From the NCBI GenBank assembly GCA_036563805.1, contig DATCLS010000009.1, forward strand, positions 1 to 8,016: a stretch of 8,016 nucleotides of DNA, written 5' to 3'. This stretch comes from DATCLS01 sp036563805 (GTDB lineage: Bacteria; Actinomycetota; Acidimicrobiia; Acidimicrobiales; VFJN01). Below, piece after piece: positions 6,886 to 8,016 of this stretch. The notes under the pieces are model-generated. The model did no database searches. It was not told the DNA's origin and was given only the letters and a program-made list of their open reading frames with translations. Both the position numbers and the translations under genes were made by a program. How positions within the stretch are numbered: the stretch's first letter is position 1; each line of letters opens with the position of its first letter.

Positions 6886-6921
6886 GTCGCTGCGGGCGCG
6901 TGAATGCGCGCTCGCTGTGAT
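6886..6921 (+). terminator. Long hairpin after the transsulfuration genes, probable terminator
   Basis: Arms 6886-6900 and 6907-6921 pair at 14 of 15 positions (three G-U, one U-U mismatch) around the loop TGAATG. The inner 9 bp (6892-6900 with 6907-6915) are nearly all G-C. It starts 34 nt after the preceding stop and is followed by an AT-rich stretch rather than a true T-run. Such U-poor hairpins are a usual form of candidate terminator in high-GC Actinomycetota. Its position between an operon end and a new gene supports the call. Confidence 0.6.
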
Positions 6922-6943
6922 ATATACGAATACACGTTATTTG
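6917..6943 (+). promoter_or_regulatory. AT-rich promoter-like patch
   Basis: About 25 bp around 6917-6943 contain TGATATATACGAATAC followed by ACGTTATTTG, far lower in GC than anything else in the window. TATATA at 6921-6926 matches the -10 hexamer at four of six positions. It lies about 110 nt before the sensor gene start. No good -35 is seen, so I call a likely promoter or operator region without fixing the hexamers. It may also act as the AT-rich tail of the preceding terminator. Confidence 0.45.
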
Positions 6944-6977
6944 CGGGTCGGCAGGCGGACGCTGGGACCCGGGATGG

Positions 6978-6999
6978 CGGTGGCGCGGTCGCGCCGCCG
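6978..6999 (+). other. GC hairpin in the leader of the sensor gene
   Basis: CGGTGGCGC (6978-6986) and GCGCCGCCG (6991-6999) pair over 9 bp, one of them T-G, around GGTC. It lies 36 nt upstream of the chosen GTG at 7036, inside the presumed 5' untranslated leader. It could be a leader structure or chance pairing in GC-rich DNA. The rest of 6852-7035 shows no gene. Confidence 0.35.
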
Positions 7000-7035
7000 G
7001 ACAAACCGATCGACAGCCGTGCTTTGGGGGCCGAG

Positions 7036-8016
7036 GTGCGCCGAATCCCTATCCGCCTGAAACTCGCCGCCGCGCTGGCTGTTCCCCTGCTGGCGCTGGC
7101 CGTGCTCACCACGTTCGAGGTGCTCGGCACGGCGCGGGCGGTGAGTGAGATCCGGGAGCAGACGGAGCTGGCCCGCTCGGCGATCGGGCCGGCGGGCCTG
7201 ATCACGACGCTGCAGAACGAGCGGACCTGGACGCTGGTGGAGCTGGTCGGGTTCGAGACCATGGTCACGGTCCAGACCGAGGGCTACGACCAGAACCGGG
7301 CCGACACCGATGCGTCCATCGCCGCCTTCCGGGAGGAGATCGACTCGCGGGGCGGCCGGGTGGCCGAGGCCTACGGGCCGGCGCTCGAGGGCCTCGAGGA
7401 GGAGCTCCAGGCCATCCGGGCGGACGTCGACGCCTTCACCGCGCCCCGGTCTCTGAGCAACGTCGACTTCGCCCGGTCGGTGTTCGACCGCTACACGGCG
7501 GTGACCGAGCCGCTGTTCGACGCCACGACGCGGGTGGCCTACGACGTGAACGACGCTGAGCTGCGCCAGGGCGCCCAGCTGGCCGACACCGTCGCCCGGC
7601 AGATCGAGACGATGTCGCAGATGATGATCCTGACGACGGCCAACGCCTGGGTCTCGCCCGGGGGCCTCGACCAGCCGGGCGAGATCAGCGAGGTGTCGGC
7701 GCTCAAGTCGGACTTCGAGCGGCAGGACCAGACGATGCGGTCGGCCACGGGCGTGTACGGGGAGATCGCCGAGGAGTGGTACCCCACCGACCTGGTCGAG
7801 AACGCCAACGCCATCGTCGAGGAGGCCGTGTCGACGACCCGCATCGGTGACGTCGAGGCGGTGCTGGGGTCGCTCAACGTGCCGCGCGACGAGGGGTATG
7901 TGGGTTATCAGGAGGCGGTCCACGCGGCGATCAACGAGCGGGCCGATCACCTCAACGATTCGGCCGAGGCCCGGCGCCTGTGGTTGAGCGCCCTGGCGGT
8001 GCTGGCGCTGGGGGCC
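7036..8016 (+). CDS. NIT-domain membrane sensor (probable histidine kinase), 3' end outside the window
   Basis: The frame is open from the GTG at 7036 to the window end (327 residues visible, no stop). A basic N-terminus (MRRIPIRLK) leads into a transmembrane helix (about 8-30). A mostly helical extracytoplasmic region of about 280 residues follows. A second hydrophobic stretch begins near 314 (LWLSALAVLALGA) and is cut by the window edge. Residues 54-67 (GLITTLQNERTWTL) match the helix typical of the NIT (nitrate/nitrite-sensing) domain, and residues 175-200 (ELRQGAQLADTVARQIETMS and after) look like its second helical half. In Actinomycetota this architecture usually continues into HAMP and a histidine kinase domain, but chemoreceptor or cyclase outputs are possible. 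No output domain is visible. The ATG at 6904 is in frame but lies in the terminator loop, and GTG 7036 places the helix properly at the N-terminus; TTG 7024 is an alternative. The preceding G-run (7026-7030) is a weak ribosome site. Confidence 0.75.
   Translation, partial: MRRIPIRLKLAAALAVPLLALAVLTTFEVLGTARAVSEIREQTELARSAIGPAGLITTLQNERTWTLVELVGFETMVTVQTEGYDQNRADTDASIAAFREEIDSRGGRVAEAYGPALEGLEEELQAIRADVDAFTAPRSLSNVDFARSVFDRYTAVTEPLFDATTRVAYDVNDAELRQGAQLADTVARQIETMSQMMILTTANAWVSPGGLDQPGEISEVSALKSDFERQDQTMRSATGVYGEIAEEWYPTDLVENANAIVEEAVSTTRIGDVEAVLGSLNVPRDEGYVGYQEAVHAAINERADHLNDSAEARRLWLSALAVLALGA

Noticed and set aside
6904..7035. ATG at 6904 as the sensor start
   Set aside because: In frame, but it lies in the loop of the terminator hairpin and adds 44 residues without a known domain ahead of a standard N-terminal membrane anchor.
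5364..7268. 634-codon antisense open frame
   Set aside because: It runs opposite three well-supported plus-strand genes and the intergenic region, with low-complexity composition and no family motif.
6937..7950. 337-codon antisense open frame over the sensor gene
   Set aside because: The plus strand here encodes a coherent protein with a transmembrane helix and NIT-type helices; the antisense product is Arg/His/Gly-rich with no recognisable fold.

Overview
The window is very GC-rich, densely coding and entirely plus-strand. GTG starts, 4-bp stop/start overlaps, TANNNT-type -10 candidates and a NIT-domain sensor all point to a high-GC Actinomycetota chromosome. An Acidimicrobiia-like lineage is possible, but the window cannot prove it. 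No phage, transposon, CRISPR or tRNA/rRNA signal was seen.

Positions 1-4221 hold the distal part of the conserved translation/ribosome-maturation cluster: infB (5' end outside the window), a DUF503/YlxP-type gene, rbfA and truB. infB and ylxP are separated by 55 bp that carry a strong hairpin and a candidate leaderless promoter. From ylxP onward the genes are tightly coupled (GTGA overlap ylxP/rbfA, TGATG overlap rbfA/truB). IF2 positions initiator tRNA, RbfA matures the 30S subunit and TruB makes pseudouridine 55 in tRNA.

Positions 4222-6851 hold a two-gene transsulfuration unit. A cystathionine beta-synthase with a C-terminal CBS-domain pair is followed, with a GTGA overlap, by a cystathionine gamma-lyase/gamma-synthase-type PLP enzyme. 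Together they would turn homocysteine plus serine into cysteine (reverse transsulfuration). The unit appears to have its own control region: a 51-bp gap with -10-like sequences and a dyad that buries the Shine-Dalgarno and start codon. A strong hairpin after the second gene probably ends the transcript.

Positions 6852-7035 are intergenic: terminator hairpin, a conspicuous AT-rich promoter-like patch and a second hairpin. From 7036 to the window end runs the N-terminal part of a membrane sensor with a NIT (nitrate/nitrite-sensing type) extracellular region. Its output domain lies beyond the window.

Nothing here amounts to an undescribed system. The points worth a second look are regulatory (leaderless ylxP promoter, start-codon hairpin of the cbs gene), the unusual IF2 N-terminal tail, and the junction of truB with sulfur-metabolism genes.
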